A stretch of DNA of 64,000 bases, from positions 1,860,001-1,924,000 of the forward strand of contig OZ252253.1 of the NCBI GenBank assembly GCA_965249775.1, written 5' to 3'. The position numbers were made by a program, and so were the translations under genes. Under the pieces are notes generated by a model, which was not told the DNA's origin, ran no database searches, and saw nothing but the letters and a program-made list of their open reading frames with translations. Positions 27,179-35,974 of this stretch are shown here, piece after piece. Position 1 is the first letter of the stretch. The number at the start of each line of letters is the position of its first letter. The stretch comes from UBA822 sp965249775 (GTDB lineage: Bacteria; Gemmatimonadota; Gemmatimonadetes; Longimicrobiales; Gaopeijiaceae).

Positions 27179-28471
27179 TCAGACCCTGATGATCTGTCTC
27201 CTGCGAGTCCCGACGGACACCATCTGAACAGGCGTCTCCGTAAGCTCCTCGATACGATCGAGGTAACGGCGAGCGGCAGTGGGTAGATCGGCCAAGGTCC
27301 GGGCCTCCCCGGTCGGCGCCTCCCAACCCTTGTGCGTCTCGTAGATCGGCTCCGCCTCACCTAGTTGCCATGTGTCGGCCGGAAATTCGTGGGCCTCTCC
27401 CAGAGGGGTCCGGTACGCGGTGGCAATCGAGATCTCGGGAAGCGTATCGAGGACGTCCAACTTGGTCACCGCCAATCCCGTCAGCCCATTCACGCGGGCC
27501 GCATACCGGGCGAGCACGGCGTCGAACCAACCACAGCGGCGAGGCCGTCCCGTCGTCGCCCCGAACTCCGCCCCCAGCTCACGGAGCTTCTCGTCCATGG
27601 CAGGCTCGAATGCAGTCGGAAGCGGCCCGTTCCCCACTCGTGTCGTGTAGGCCTTCACCACTCCGATCACATCGTCGATCACGGTGGGCCCGATTCCCGA
27701 GCCCGTAGCAGCGCCGCCGGCGGTCGTGCTCGAGGACGTTACGAAAGGGTACGTACCGTGATCCAAATCGAGCGCGGTACCCTGGGCTCCCTCGAGCAGC
27801 ACGCGCTTTCCTTCTCGAACGGACTCTACGATCTCGAGACCCGTGTCCGTGGCGAGTTCCCGCAGGCGCTCCGCGGCCGCCAACGCCTCGTCGACCATCG
27901 CGTGGACATCTCCGGGAAGCTCTCCCCCCAGGGCGCCCGCACGCCGACACGCCCGCTCGATTCCCGCTTCGACGAGCGAGGCAACTCGGTCGGGGTGGGC
28001 GAGATCGGAAACTCGAAGACCCCTGCGGCCCGCTTTTCCTTCGTAGGCCGGCCCGATTCCTCGGCCGGTCGTTCCGATCTTCTGTGCCACCCGATCCTCT
28101 GACACCTGGTCGAGCAGACGGTGATAGGGCATCACCAGGTGTGCCTTCTGGCTCACGCCGACCCTCCCCTCGACCGCGATACCGCGAGCCTTCAGTCCTT
28201 CGTACTCCTCCACAAAGCCGAGTGGGTCGAGCACCACACCGTTGCCCAGGAGACACCGCTTTTCGGGGTGGAGGATCCCCGAAGGAATCTGGTGCAGGAT
28301 GAATTGATCGTCTCCGACATGGACGGTGTGGCCGGCGTTGGCTCCACCCTGATACCGGGCGACCACGTGCACGTCTTCAGCGAGCACGTCGACGATCTTC
28401 CCCTTCCCTTCATCGCCCCACTGGCAGCCCAACACCACTGTGCAGTGGCCGGACTTTTCACCTTGCGACAC
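27179..28471 (-). CDS. purA: adenylosuccinate synthetase
   Basis: A 430-residue GTP-dependent enzyme that converts IMP and aspartate to adenylosuccinate in AMP synthesis. Motifs are GCQWGDEGKGKIVD near the N-terminus, GGANAGHTV and the IGTTGRGIGPAYEGKAGR segment. The frame extends to a TTG at 28516, but that lies almost on a terminator T-run. The GTG at 28471 gives a 10-residue lead and a total length that matches the family, so I place the start there. Confidence 0.93.
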   Translation of the reverse strand: MSQGEKSGHCTVVLGCQWGDEGKGKIVDVLAEDVHVVARYQGGANAGHTVHVGDDQFILHQIPSGILHPEKRCLLGNGVVLDPLGFVEEYEGLKARGIAVEGRVGVSQKAHLVMPYHRLLDQVSEDRVAQKIGTTGRGIGPAYEGKAGRRGLRVSDLAHPDRVASLVEAGIERACRRAGALGGELPGDVHAMVDEALAAAERLRELATDTGLEIVESVREGKRVLLEGAQGTALDLDHGTYPFVTSSSTTAGGAATGSGIGPTVIDDVIGVVKAYTTRVGNGPLPTAFEPAMDEKLRELGAEFGATTGRPRRCGWFDAVLARYAARVNGLTGLAVTKLDVLDTLPEISIATAYRTPLGEAHEFPADTWQLGEAEPIYETHKGWEAPTGEARTLADLPTAARRYLDRIEELTETPVQMVSVGTRRRQIIRV

Positions 28472-28516
28472 GGCATCATTCCGTGTTGGAAAGGCCCAAA
28501 GGCCCTTAGATATCAA

Positions 28517-28547
28517 AGAAAAAAGCCCATTCCGGGGGGAATGGGCT
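28517..28547 (-). terminator. intrinsic terminator after the DapA-family gene
   Basis: On the minus strand a 9-bp stem (GCCCATTCC/GGAATGGGC, 28525-28533 with 28538-28546) and 4-base loop is followed by a T-rich run. It ends the pilT/DapA-family transcript just upstream of purA. Confidence 0.75.
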
Positions 28548-28589
28548 CTGGGCGGTGCATCCTTTAGGAAAAACTAACGGCCCTGCCCC

Positions 28590-29507
28590 TTAGACGGAAG
28601 GAGTCTCCACGGCTTCGAGTCCTGCATGATCCAGCACGCTGGCTACGCTCTCTCGCATCCCATCGGGTAGTGGGTGGAGTGGGGGTCTCGGATCCCCTCC
28701 CCTGAGACCGAGAAGATCCAGCCCTGCCTTCACGCCAGGAACGCCCATCGCCGCTACAATCTCCTTATGCACCGGAGCCACTGTTTCCTGCACTCTCCCG
28801 GCCTCCGCTGAGTCTCCGGCTGCGTGGGCCGTGTGGATCGCGGCGGCCGGCCCCGGCGCCAGGTTTGCGACACCCAGGATCCCTCCCGCTGCGCCAACCT
28901 CGAGGCTGCCGTACAGGGCGGCGCCGCTCCCTACCAAGACCTGGAACGCATCGGGTGTGCGGTCCACCAACTCCGCCACCAATTCGAGGTTTCCCCTCGA
29001 GTCTTTGATCCCAGCGACATTGGCAATCTTGGCGAGGCCAGCGACGAGATTGGTGGAGAGCTCCAAGGTGCTCATGCGCAGCGGCACCTGATAGAGAATG
29101 ACCGGAATCGGAGATGCGGCTGCGACTGCGCGGTAATGCTCCAATAGAGCGGCGTCAGTCATGGCCCCCCGATAAAACGCGGGCGGCTGGACCAGTACGG
29201 CATCCGCGCCCATCCCAGCGGACTCCTCACAGCGGCGGATCGTCGCTCTCGTAGACTCCGCCCCGGTCCCAGCAACCACCAGGCCGTCATCTGGAACCAG
29301 ATCGCGGGCGCCCTCGAGCAGAACCAACCGCTCATCCTCGTCCAGCAATACGGCCTCCCCGGTGGATCCCCCGACGACGATCCCTCGGATCGGGTGGGCC
29401 AGGAAGCTCCGCATGTTCGCACGGAAACCCACGAGATCGACCTCTCCCGTGACAGGGTCGAAGGGGGTCGTGCAGGGCACGAAAACGCCCGAGAGATCGA
29501 GGCTCAC
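28590..29507 (-). CDS. dihydrodipicolinate synthase-family aldolase/lyase (DapA paralog)
   Basis: A 305-residue class I aldolase of the DHDPS/NAL family. The Schiff-base lysine is in AGIKDSRG and the conserved tyrosine in ILYQVPLRMS; GGSTGEAVLL is the pyruvate-binding GxTGE-type loop. True DapA is encoded at 36746 in the lysine operon, so this copy probably does another pyruvate-lyase reaction, such as on 4-hydroxy-2-oxoglutarate or N-acetylneuraminate-type substrates. It overlaps the pilT stop by 4 bases, so it is co-translated with a pilus gene, an odd partner. The substrate is unproven. Confidence 0.82.
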   Translation of the reverse strand: MSLDLSGVFVPCTTPFDPVTGEVDLVGFRANMRSFLAHPIRGIVVGGSTGEAVLLDEDERLVLLEGARDLVPDDGLVVAGTGAESTRATIRRCEESAGMGADAVLVQPPAFYRGAMTDAALLEHYRAVAAASPIPVILYQVPLRMSTLELSTNLVAGLAKIANVAGIKDSRGNLELVAELVDRTPDAFQVLVGSGAALYGSLEVGAAGGILGVANLAPGPAAAIHTAHAAGDSAEAGRVQETVAPVHKEIVAAMGVPGVKAGLDLLGLRGGDPRPPLHPLPDGMRESVASVLDHAGLEAVETPSV

Positions 29508-30619
29508 GAGGTGAAGCCACCTATCTCGCCGACAGGCTCACCGGGGCCCTCCCGTCCGCTGAGAATGTTCATCTTGAGGTCGAAGTCGCTCGGGCTGTTG
29601 GCCGCAGTCTTCGCCACCTCGAATTCCACCATTCCGCTTTCCACCAAGTCCATGAGGTGCTGATCGAAGGTCTGCGATCCGTATTGTTCTCTTCCTTCAT
29701 GGATCAAATCGATGATCTCCTCCATGCGCTCCGGATCGATGATGCATTCCTTGATCGTCCCCGTGACGCGCATGATCTCTACAGCCACCACGCGCCCGCC
29801 TTCATCCACCGTCGGAAGCAATCGCTGACTGATCACGGCTACAACCGCGTCTGCGATGCGACCGCGGACGATCTCCTGCTCCTCCGGACGGAATTCGGCG
29901 ATGAGTCGCGAGAGGGTCTGGACCGCGTTCTTCGTGTGAACGGTGGAGACAACCAGGTGGCCAGTTTCGGCCGCCTTGAGGGCCGTGTCGATGGTTTCCT
30001 TGTCGCGCATCTCACCGATGAGCATGACATCCGGGTCCTGGCGGAGGCCAGAGCGGAGGCCAGCCGCAAATGACGCAGTATCGAAACCCACGTCGCGTTG
30101 CGTGACCGAGGAGTTGAGATCACGATGCAGAAACTCAATAGGATTCTCCAGCGTGATGATGTGCTTCTGCATGGTTCGGTTGATGTACCCGATCATGGCC
30201 GCCATCGTCGAGCTCTTCCCGCTACCTGTAACCCCCGTGACCAGGATCAACCCTCGTTCGGCCTTCGATATCTCCTCGAGGACTGGGGGAAGCCTGAGGT
30301 CGGCGAACGTCGGAATCTCGAGCGGGATGATCCTCATGACCACGGACAGGACCCCGCACTGCCTCAGGATCGTGATGCGGAAGCGTCCAAGTCCCGGAAG
30401 ACCCCAAGCACAGTCGTAGTCCATGATCTCGTCGATACGGGCTCGGTCGTGTTCGTGGGGAATGAGCTTCAACGCCAACTCACGGACTTGAGCGTGGGAG
30501 ATCTTCTGCTCCGTGAGCGGAACCAGATCACCGTCTACCCGGGCTCGGACGAAGTCACCGGCCTTGATATGGATGTCACTGGCCCCATCGGAAATCGCCT
30601 TCTTGAACATCTCATTCAT
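29504..30619 (-). CDS. pilT: PilT-type twitching motility / secretion ATPase
   Basis: A 371-residue GspE/PilT-family ATPase that drives type IV pilus retraction. It has the N-terminal PAS-like part (ISDGASDIHIKAGDFVRARVDG), Walker A GVTGSGKSS (about residues 127-135) and the Asp-box EMRDKETIDTALKAAETGHL. The AIRNLIRE retraction motif found in E. coli-type PilT is not obvious: the region reads ESGMVEFEVAKTAA. It could therefore be a PilU-like or diverged PilT. No other pilus genes are in the window. The stop overlaps the DapA-family start. Confidence 0.88.
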   Translation of the reverse strand: MNEMFKKAISDGASDIHIKAGDFVRARVDGDLVPLTEQKISHAQVRELALKLIPHEHDRARIDEIMDYDCAWGLPGLGRFRITILRQCGVLSVVMRIIPLEIPTFADLRLPPVLEEISKAERGLILVTGVTGSGKSSTMAAMIGYINRTMQKHIITLENPIEFLHRDLNSSVTQRDVGFDTASFAAGLRSGLRQDPDVMLIGEMRDKETIDTALKAAETGHLVVSTVHTKNAVQTLSRLIAEFRPEEQEIVRGRIADAVVAVISQRLLPTVDEGGRVVAVEIMRVTGTIKECIIDPERMEEIIDLIHEGREQYGSQTFDQHLMDLVESGMVEFEVAKTAANSPSDFDLKMNILSGREGPGEPVGEIGGFTS

Positions 30620-30708
30620 GAGCGTCGCACCCTTGGAAATCCGCCGTCAATTTGGAGAACAAGCCTAACCCAGCGCTTCAGAGAACAAGCCTGTTCAAAG
30701 TTGTGGAC

Positions 30709-31722
30709 TCACACGGCGGAGCGCCAACTGATTCCCATACGACTCCGAGCCTCAGCAAGTGTCTCCCGAGCCACGTGGCGGGCCCGATCGGCTCCGGCCT
30801 CCAGCACGCCACGCACTTCGGCAGGGTGTGCTCGGAGGTACTCGGCACGCTCTCGGAAAGGGGCGAACTCTCTCACGAGGCTGTCGGCGAAGATCTGCTT
30901 ACAGTCGACGCACCCCCGGGTCCCGGCCCTACACTGCTCTTCGATGTCCTCAATGAGGGACGCATCCGTGACGAGCTTATGGAGCGTGAACACGTTGCAC
31001 ACCTCAGGCCGGCCCGGGTCGTCGCGCCTTATGCGCTGCGGGTCGGTCACGGCAGTCCTGACACGCTCCCGCACGGCTTCCTCGTCCGCCAGAATGCTGA
31101 CCGTGTTCCCCAGCGACTTGCTCATCTTGGCTTCCCCGTCGAGCCCTCTGATCCGGCCAACCTCGGGGATGATAGCCCCGGGCTCGGGGAAATATTCGCC
31201 GTATCGGGTGTTCCATTTCCGGGCGATATCCCGCGTGAGCTCCAAATGCTGTCTCTGGTCGTCCCCCACTGGCACCGCATTCGCCCGATAGATGAGAATG
31301 TCCGCGGCCTGAAGAACGGGGTAGTTGAGCAGTCCCACGGGGATCGACTCGTACTGCTGAGACTTGTCCTTGTACTGAGTCATGCGCTCGAGATCGCCCA
31401 CCGGGGCCACCGTATTGAAGAGCCAGGCCAACTCGACGTGCTCGGGCACGTCAGACTGAACGAAGAGCGTACATCGCTCGGGGTCGACGCCGACGGCCAG
31501 GACACTGATCGCCATATCCAGCGTTCGAGCCGGAAGATCGGCGGGGTCCCCCTCCCCGAGAATCGCGTGCAGATCCACGATCGAGTAGAAGCACTCGTAT
31601 TGGTCCTGCATGTGCACCCACTGTCGGAGGGCTCCCAGGTAATTGCCCAGGTGGACCTCTCCGGTGGGCTGAATCCCACTCAGGACCCTCTTCCGCGTTG
31701 TCCCCTCGCTGGTCTCGTTCAT
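30709..31722 (-). CDS. trpS: tryptophanyl-tRNA synthetase
   Basis: A 337-residue class I aminoacyl-tRNA synthetase that charges tRNA-Trp. The HIGH-like motif is PTGEVHLGNYLGA and the KMSKS motif is AKMSKSLGNT. Zinc-cluster-like cysteines occur at EEQCRAGTRGCVDCK. The ATG at 31722 with an upstream AGGT-type site is preferred to the longer frame reaching 31818, whose extra N-terminus is not part of the family. The divergent suhB-like gene starts 89 bases away. Confidence 0.95.
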   Translation of the reverse strand: MNETSEGTTRKRVLSGIQPTGEVHLGNYLGALRQWVHMQDQYECFYSIVDLHAILGEGDPADLPARTLDMAISVLAVGVDPERCTLFVQSDVPEHVELAWLFNTVAPVGDLERMTQYKDKSQQYESIPVGLLNYPVLQAADILIYRANAVPVGDDQRQHLELTRDIARKWNTRYGEYFPEPGAIIPEVGRIRGLDGEAKMSKSLGNTVSILADEEAVRERVRTAVTDPQRIRRDDPGRPEVCNVFTLHKLVTDASLIEDIEEQCRAGTRGCVDCKQIFADSLVREFAPFRERAEYLRAHPAEVRGVLEAGADRARHVARETLAEARSRMGISWRSAV

Positions 31723-31811
31723 CGAGTAACTTACCTGCCGCCCCAACCGATGTGAATGTGCCCGATCCGCCTCGAGTCGACTGACGCGGCCCGAGCCGCT
31801 ACCCTCCGGCG

Positions 31812-32612
31812 ATGACAAATCTCCTCGCGACCGTGCTCGAAACCGCTCGCCTGGCTGCGGACGCTGCCGCGGCCGTCCACAAGGACCAGGCCACCTCGGT
31901 GGGAATCGCCGACGCCCGAGAAAAAGGCCGAGCCGACTATGTCTCAGCGACGGATCTTGCCGCCCAGGAGGCCTGCGTCGCCGTCATCCGCAAGAACCAT
32001 CCGGACCACATGATCGTATCGGAGGAAAGCGACGAAGGGGATCCGGACAGTATACCGGCGGAGGGAGCAGCCTGGATCGTCGATCCGCTCGACGGAACCA
32101 CGAACTTTCTGCATGGCCATCCGATGCATGCCTCTTCGGTGGCATTGGCGATCGACGGGATTCCGGCGGTCGGGGCCGTTTCATGCGCACCCACCGGGGA
32201 ACGCTGGTGGGCGGCTCGGGGCCAGGGCGCTTGGAAGAACGATGCGCCCATCGAGGTGTCCAGAGTCGAGGGGACCGAGCGCGCCCTGATCGGGACGGGC
32301 TTTCCGTTCAAAACCGAACACCTCATCGGAGAGCACTCCGCCCAACTGGTCCGCGTACTCAACGCCGCGGGCGGTGTAAGGCGAGGCGGCGCAGCCGCCA
32401 TCGATCTCTGCTACCTCGCGGAGGGAAGGTTCGACGCGTTCTGGGAGCTCTTCTTGAATCCGTGGGACTTCGCGGCGGGATGGGTGATCGTCGAGGAAGC
32501 CGGTGGTGTCATGGGCCGAGTGGAGGGGGGCGCACTACGACTCACGTCAGGCACGGTCATCGGGGCCAACTCACCCGCCATGAAAGAGGCGCTCCACGCG
32601 TTGATCGGGTAA
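31812..32612 (+). CDS. inositol monophosphatase family protein (SuhB-like)
   Basis: A 266-residue IMPase with all metal ligands: EESDEGD (Glu of the EE motif), DPLDGTTNF and the C-terminal WDFAAGWVIVEEAGG (the WDxAAG Asp). It probably hydrolyses inositol-1-phosphate or a related sugar phosphate. Compared with the IMPase-like gene at 3930, whose third ligand is missing, this is the canonical copy. Plus strand, divergent from trpS, followed by a hairpin terminator. Confidence 0.9.
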   Translation: MTNLLATVLETARLAADAAAAVHKDQATSVGIADAREKGRADYVSATDLAAQEACVAVIRKNHPDHMIVSEESDEGDPDSIPAEGAAWIVDPLDGTTNFLHGHPMHASSVALAIDGIPAVGAVSCAPTGERWWAARGQGAWKNDAPIEVSRVEGTERALIGTGFPFKTEHLIGEHSAQLVRVLNAAGGVRRGGAAAIDLCYLAEGRFDAFWELFLNPWDFAAGWVIVEEAGGVMGRVEGGALRLTSGTVIGANSPAMKEALHALIG

Positions 32613-32652
32613 AAACGTATGGGCCCGGACGGATCCGAGCCCATACGCTTGT
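32611..32652 (+). terminator. terminator hairpin after the SuhB-like gene
   Basis: A 9-bp perfect stem (CGTATGGGC at 32616-32624, GCCCATACG at 32639-32647) follows the stop codon. A run of five A precedes it and a short T-poor stretch follows, so it may also serve the minus-strand Hsp20 gene. Confidence 0.55.
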
Positions 32653-32689
32653 CCGCATCTCGGTTGCGGACCCCAGGTCCGCGACCCCC

Positions 32690-33154
32690 TTACTTCGTGG
32701 TCGCAGCGATCTCGATCGTGCGGCTTTTCGCCTCTGGAGCCTTCGGCAACCGCACTGTAAGGACTCCGCCGTCGAAGTCGGCTCGGATCGCGTCGCTCTC
32801 GACCGACCAGGGGAGTGTGAACGCCCGGTGGAAGCTTCCATGCCGGCGCTCACGCACGTGGTACCGGTGCCCTTCGTCTGTTTCCTCGGTCTCTTCAAGC
32901 GACTCCCGCTTCTCTCCGCGTATGGTTAGGATATTGTTCTCGATATCGACATTGATATCCTCTTCGCGCATGCCTGGCAGCTCTGCAGTAAGCAAGAGCT
33001 CGTCGGCCGCCTCTTCCACGTTGACAGCAGGGAGCCAAACGCCGGTCGGCGCTGGTGTATCCCAGCCGTTGCCGAAGAGGCGGGACAGACGGTTGGAGAA
33101 CAGGTCGACGTCGGGCCACGACGTGACGTTGGGTGTATATCTCACGAGTGCCAT
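32690..33154 (-). CDS. Hsp20/alpha-crystallin-type small heat shock protein
   Basis: A 154-residue small heat-shock protein. The alpha-crystallin core runs from about residue 43 to the end: PAVNVEEAADELLLTAELPG, HRYHVRERRHGSFHRAFTLP and the GVLTVRLPKAPE strand that ends the domain. A short N-terminal arm precedes it. It prevents aggregation of unfolding proteins as an oligomer. The ATG at 33154 has AGGAG just upstream. A minus-strand TTGACA at about 33240-33245 may be part of its promoter. Confidence 0.92.
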   Translation of the reverse strand: MALVRYTPNVTSWPDVDLFSNRLSRLFGNGWDTPAPTGVWLPAVNVEEAADELLLTAELPGMREEDINVDIENNILTIRGEKRESLEETEETDEGHRYHVRERRHGSFHRAFTLPWSVESDAIRADFDGGVLTVRLPKAPEAKSRTIEIAATTK

Positions 33155-33327
33155 GGATCGCTCCTTGACTGGTTGGTTGGGACTGTTTCTGGTCACCTGT
33201 GGGTGCACAAGCCGTGCCACGAGGGAAGTGCGAAAAACGTGTCAAATTGGCATGGGACAACGACTTACGCAGGTAGGAGATGCCGAAATGGCGCCTTCGC
33301 CCGACGGGGACCTGTCGCTTTGGCGTT

Positions 33328-33365
33328 AGTCGCAGCAACCTAGATTCAGTCGCAGCAACCTAGAT
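33328..33365. repeat. 18-bp direct repeat just upstream of asd
   Basis: AGTCGCAGCAACCTAGAT occurs twice (33328-33345 and 33348-33365) with a 20-base period, ending right at the GTG start of asd. It is either a small tandem duplication or a pair of regulator half-sites ahead of the lysine operon. Confidence 0.7.
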
Positions 33366-34427
33366 GTGAGGAGAGATAGGACGTTGGACGATCGTGTTGA
33401 TGTTGGCGTGCTCGGGGCCACGGGTGCTGTGGGCCAGAGGCTCATCCGGTTGCTGGAGGACCACCCCTGGTTCCGGCTCAGCGAGGTATGCGGGTCTGCG
33501 GGCTCGGCGGGCAAGACCCTCGCCGAGCGTCTGGGAGGGACCGCGGACCGGTTTTCTTCAGCGACCGCGGGGCTCCGGCTGCAAGCTCCCGAGGATCCCT
33601 GGACCTCCTCGATCCTGCTCTCGGCCCTGCCCTCCGAAGCGGCACTGGAGTTGGAAGTCCAACTGGCAGAAGCGGGCCACCTGGTGGTCAGCAACGCCTC
33701 GTCACATCGGATGGGGGAGCGAATCCCACTCCTCATCCCGGAGGTCAACAGCAACCACCTCGACCTCGCCGCCTGCCAGCCGTGGAAGGGCAAGCTGGTT
33801 ACGAACCCCAACTGCGCCACCATTGGTCTGGTGGTCGCCTTGGCCCCTCTCCACGAAGCGTTCGGAGTCGAGAGTGTCGTTACGACGTCGTTCCAGTCGA
33901 TCTCCGGAGCGGGTCTTCCGGGCGACCCCGCATCGAGCCTGGTGGACAACGTCATCCCGTTCATCGGCGGAGAAGAGAGTAAGCTCACCTGTGAGCCGCA
34001 GAAGATTCTCGGGACGGTCACATCGGAGGGCCTGGAGCCGGCAGCCTTTCCGGTGAGCCCGTCCTGCACGAGGGTCCCCGTATTGCACGGCCATCTACTC
34101 GCGGTATCCGTGGCCCTGGCCGGCCACCCGTCGGTCGAGGACGTGACCGTAGCTTTCGAGGGGTACCGGGGTTCAGAGTCCTGCAGGGATCTCCCCAGCG
34201 CCCCAGAGCGCCTGTTGCAGGTCCTGCCCGGTGAGGACCGTCCACAGCCGCGCCTCGACCGCGACCTGGGCCAGGGAATGACGGCCTCCGTCGGCCGTAT
34301 CCGACCCTGTGAGGTCTTGGATACCAAGTTTTTCGTGCTGAGCCACAACCTCATCCGGGGTGCTGCCGGAGCCGCCCTCCTCAACGCCGAGCTTTGCCAC
34401 ATCAAGGGGATCCTCGAGGGCGGATGA
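33366..34427 (+). CDS. asd: aspartate-semialdehyde dehydrogenase
   Basis: A 353-residue enzyme that reduces aspartyl phosphate to aspartate semialdehyde in the lysine/threonine/methionine branch. It has the NADP-binding GVLGATGAVGQRLIRLL and the catalytic Cys in NPNCATIGLVVAL (about residue 155). The acidic/His substrate region SISGAGLPG is also present. The GTG at 33366 is the listed start; TTG at 33384 with GGAG upstream is an alternative. It is the first gene of a six-gene diaminopimelate operon, and its stop overlaps the lysC start. Confidence 0.93.
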   Translation: MRRDRTLDDRVDVGVLGATGAVGQRLIRLLEDHPWFRLSEVCGSAGSAGKTLAERLGGTADRFSSATAGLRLQAPEDPWTSSILLSALPSEAALELEVQLAEAGHLVVSNASSHRMGERIPLLIPEVNSNHLDLAACQPWKGKLVTNPNCATIGLVVALAPLHEAFGVESVVTTSFQSISGAGLPGDPASSLVDNVIPFIGGEESKLTCEPQKILGTVTSEGLEPAAFPVSPSCTRVPVLHGHLLAVSVALAGHPSVEDVTVAFEGYRGSESCRDLPSAPERLLQVLPGEDRPQPRLDRDLGQGMTASVGRIRPCEVLDTKFFVLSHNLIRGAAGAALLNAELCHIKGILEGG

Positions 34428-35974
34428 TGACGGATCGACCGCTCCTCACCGAGGTGTGTGCCACGACCGAACCGGGTGACTTCGGGGCTCCAGGATCGCC
34501 GGACGAGGCCGCCGTAGCCATGCCGCGCGTCCACAAGTTCGGTGGCACCTCCGTTGCCGATGCCGAACGACTCCGGGCCCTCGCGGCGATCATTCGCGAA
34601 CAAGTGGATCGCTCCGTCGTCGTCGTGTCCGCCATGGCGGGTGTCAGCAACGAGTTGAGCGAGCTCGCGGACGCTGCGGTGACGGCAGGCGATGAGTCGG
34701 ACCCGCCCGATGCGTCGGCCGCTCTCGCGGCGTTGAAGCAAAAGCATCTGGACGCGCTCCAGGTGATCGTCAAGGACGAGGCTGTGCGCGCGCCCGTCGC
34801 GGCGCGCTTCGAGGAAATCTTCGAGGGAGTCACCCAGCTTCTCGGCAAAGGCCCTGGCGCGGAGGTCGAGCGCTTCAAGGACCGGCTCATGTCCGTCGGA
34901 GAAGACCTGTCGGTCGAGCTGGCCGTCGCCGCCCTCCAAGCCGAGGGCATTCCAGCAGCCGTCGTGGACTCACGAGAGATCGTTTGGACGAACTCGGACT
35001 TCGGGGCGGCCGTCCCGGACTTCGAGTCCATCCGAAAGCTGGCCCCCAGCCACATCCTTCCCCTCGTGGAAGAGGGTCAGGTGCCCGTGCTTCAAGGCTT
35101 CATCGGTAGTGAACCCGGCGGGGCGACCACCACGCTCGGTCGAGGCGGATCGGACTTCACGGCGACCCTGCTGGCGGCGGCCCTGGGCTCCCCCGAAGTT
35201 GTCCTTTGGACCGACGTGGACGGCATCCACTCGGGAGACCCCGGGTTGGTCGGAGAATCCAGGGTGGTTGCGGATGTCGGTTCGGAGGAGGCGGTGGAGC
35301 TCTCCTACTTCGGAGCACGCGTCGTCCACCCGGCTGCTGCAAAGCACGCCATCGCGAGCGACCTCCCGCTTCGGATCAAGAACTCCTTCGCGCCGGAGCG
35401 ACCAGGAACGTTGATCCACTCCGATCGGGGCACTGCACCCGCCTTCGCTGCCGTCGCACACAAAACGGACGTGGTCCTCATTCGCGTGAGGGCATTCCCG
35501 ACGGCCCTGGCGTATGGCTTTCTGGCGAGGGTCTTCGGGGTCCTGGGCCGGCACGGCGTGCCCGTGGATCTGGTGTCCACCTCCCACAGCAGCACCGCGT
35601 TTACCGTAGACCGCGACCACGATCTCACTTCCGTCCGGCGGGCTTTGTCCGTCTTCTCGGAGGTCGACGTGCTGCAGGACGTGGCTACGGTCACGGTCGT
35701 GGGGCGAGGCATGCTCAGAGAGCCCGGAATGGATGCTCTCGTCTTCTGGGCCGTCGAGAAGACTCCCGTCTATCTGATCTCCCAGGCTTCCGACGTCAGC
35801 ATCAGTTTCGTGGTCGACGAGGCCGAGGCTCCAGAGTTGGTACGCAGATTGCATCTTTCACTCATCGAGTTGAAGGGTGAGGCGCGGGAGGAAGCGGCCG
35901 GGGAGCAAGCGGCCGGGGAAGCAGAGGCCCGCGAGGGGGAGTCATCGAGGGGAGAAAAGGCGGACCGGCGATGA
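34424..35974 (+). CDS. lysC: aspartate kinase
   Basis: A 516-residue aspartokinase. A kinase (AAK) domain begins at HKFGGTSVADAERLR (about residue 37). It includes FIGSEPGGATTTLGRGGSDFTA (substrate/ATP loop, about 228-249) and ends near residue 330. ACT-type regulatory domains follow (about 350-480), which usually give feedback by lysine or threonine. An Ala/Glu/Arg-rich tail of ~30 residues closes it. The ATG at 34424 overlaps the asd stop (ATGA-type). It catalyses the first step toward aspartate-family amino acids. The ~30 residues before the kinase core are unusual and possibly non-functional. Confidence 0.94.
   Translation: MMTDRPLLTEVCATTEPGDFGAPGSPDEAAVAMPRVHKFGGTSVADAERLRALAAIIREQVDRSVVVVSAMAGVSNELSELADAAVTAGDESDPPDASAALAALKQKHLDALQVIVKDEAVRAPVAARFEEIFEGVTQLLGKGPGAEVERFKDRLMSVGEDLSVELAVAALQAEGIPAAVVDSREIVWTNSDFGAAVPDFESIRKLAPSHILPLVEEGQVPVLQGFIGSEPGGATTTLGRGGSDFTATLLAAALGSPEVVLWTDVDGIHSGDPGLVGESRVVADVGSEEAVELSYFGARVVHPAAAKHAIASDLPLRIKNSFAPERPGTLIHSDRGTAPAFAAVAHKTDVVLIRVRAFPTALAYGFLARVFGVLGRHGVPVDLVSTSHSSTAFTVDRDHDLTSVRRALSVFSEVDVLQDVATVTVVGRGMLREPGMDALVFWAVEKTPVYLISQASDVSISFVVDEAEAPELVRRLHLSLIELKGEAREEAAGEQAAGEAEAREGESSRGEKADRR

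Noticed and set aside
33160..33365. Lysine riboswitch ahead of asd
   Set aside because: The leader before asd is too short and shows no L-box helices; only an 18-bp direct repeat is visible.
33326..34939. Long minus-strand frame opposite asd and lysC
   Set aside because: It is antisense to two well-supported genes; its residues are low-complexity and match no family.
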